DNA from: Conidiobolus coronatus NRRL 28638
Lineage: Eukaryota > Entomophthoromycota > Entomophthoromycetes > Entomophthorales > Conidiobolaceae
Assembly (NCBI GenBank): GCA_001566745.1
Contig: KQ964421.1
Span: forward strand, 104,480-135,829
Direction: 5' to 3'
DNA: 31,350 nt
Each line of letters starts with the position of its first letter. The stretch's first letter is position 1. A program made the translations under genes and the position numbers. Under the pieces are notes generated by a model. That model saw only the letters and a program-made list of their open reading frames with translations, had not been told where the DNA came from and searched no databases. Positions 30,931-31,350 of this stretch are shown in pieces.

Positions 30931-31350
30931 ATGTCATTTACAACATAGCTTTTATTAAATTTATTTTTATTATTTTGATTTGTTTTACGTTTAGGTATAA
31001 TATTTAAAAATACATTTTCTGTATTTTTAGTTAATTTTTTATTTTTATATTTATCGTTTTTTCATTAATTATTTTGGTTATCTTACCTCCACTTTTTATA
31101 ACTTTATTTCTTTATATTGTAATTTATGCATTCATTACTAGATCATATATTATTATAAATTTTTTTACATCCATTCATATACTTTCTTAAGTCTATATTC
31201 TCTCACTTTTAAACTCAACACACAAATTAAATTAAATAACCAAACTAACTCAATAAACCCTAATCTTTAAATCCCATAATTTTTTCCACTAAAATTTAAG
31301 TTATTTAAATTTGTTTATACCACTACCATATATTCACTAAATAATTTTAT
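30931..31350. other. G-depleted right end, probable leader of a gene beyond the window
   Basis: No gene is contained. On the + strand from about 31140, and most strongly from 31201, G is nearly absent while C is common (CACACA, CCCTAATC, CCACTACC). Such pyrimidine- and C-biased, G-poor tracts are typical of sequence just upstream of fungal start codons, so a rightward gene may begin just outside. Confidence 0.4.

Noticed and set aside
1-31350. CRISPR array, operon, prophage or integrated virus
   Set aside because: No regularly spaced repeats with unique spacers and no viral genes; spliced genes show eukaryotic nuclear DNA.

Overview
This window is nuclear DNA from an AT-rich fungus. The genes are split by short GT-AG introns, mostly 45-60 nt, several with TACTAA-type branch sites just before the acceptor. 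Fungal markers are a Zn2Cys6 transcription factor with a fungal-specific regulatory domain, an Ssn6/Cyc8 co-repressor, fungal-style ASF1 with an acidic tail, a PPR protein with a mitochondrial leader, and two nuclear tRNA genes. The base composition, the small 7TM protein and the presence of SARAF suggest an early-diverging, Conidiobolus-like zoopagomycotan fungus. That placement is inference.

Layout. 1-1220: repeat-rich, with three copies of a short terminal-inverted-repeat element. 2280-3902 (-): Zn2Cys6 transcription factor. 3903-6277: no gene seen. 6278-7451 (-): six-exon SARAF homologue. 7452-9557: intergenic with two more repeat copies. 9558-10139 (+): three-exon NAA50-like acetyltransferase. 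10350-11146 (-): four-exon organellar elongation factor P. 11502-12269 (-): three-exon mitochondrial ribosomal protein bL17m. 13346-14098 (+): two-exon seven-helix membrane protein. 14140-16067: a repeat copy, a 271-base run of N, then the ASF1 promoter. 16068-16688 (+): ASF1. 16689-20557: two repeat copies and a long SSN6 upstream region with a 5'-UTR intron. 20558-23371 (+): seven-exon SSN6/CYC8. 23372-25452: no gene seen. 25453-27635 (-): 14-exon, strongly diverged RBBP4/Msi1/Hat2-like WD40 protein. 28080-28161 (+): tRNA-Leu(AAG). 28364-30592 (+): PPR protein. 30859-30930 (-): tRNA-Trp(CCA). The right end is almost free of G on the + strand.

Themes. Three products serve mitochondrial gene expression (EF-P, bL17m, PPR). 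Three serve chromatin or repression (ASF1, Ssn6, the RBBP4-like protein). They are not an operon; each has its own promoter region. The exon models for the split genes were built by hand, and every one keeps frame from start to stop.

The main previously unannotated signal is a family of non-autonomous elements of about 240-280 bp (MITE-like). Eight copies occur, all intergenic, with ends close to ATATGAGAGATTCTGGTTAA and its complement. Two copies are fused head to tail. Other points of interest are an organelle EF-P with Arg at the catalytic tip, an NAA50 with altered active-site residues, a SARAF model with no visible signal peptide, and an MluI cell-cycle box with CCAAT palindromes upstream of ASF1.
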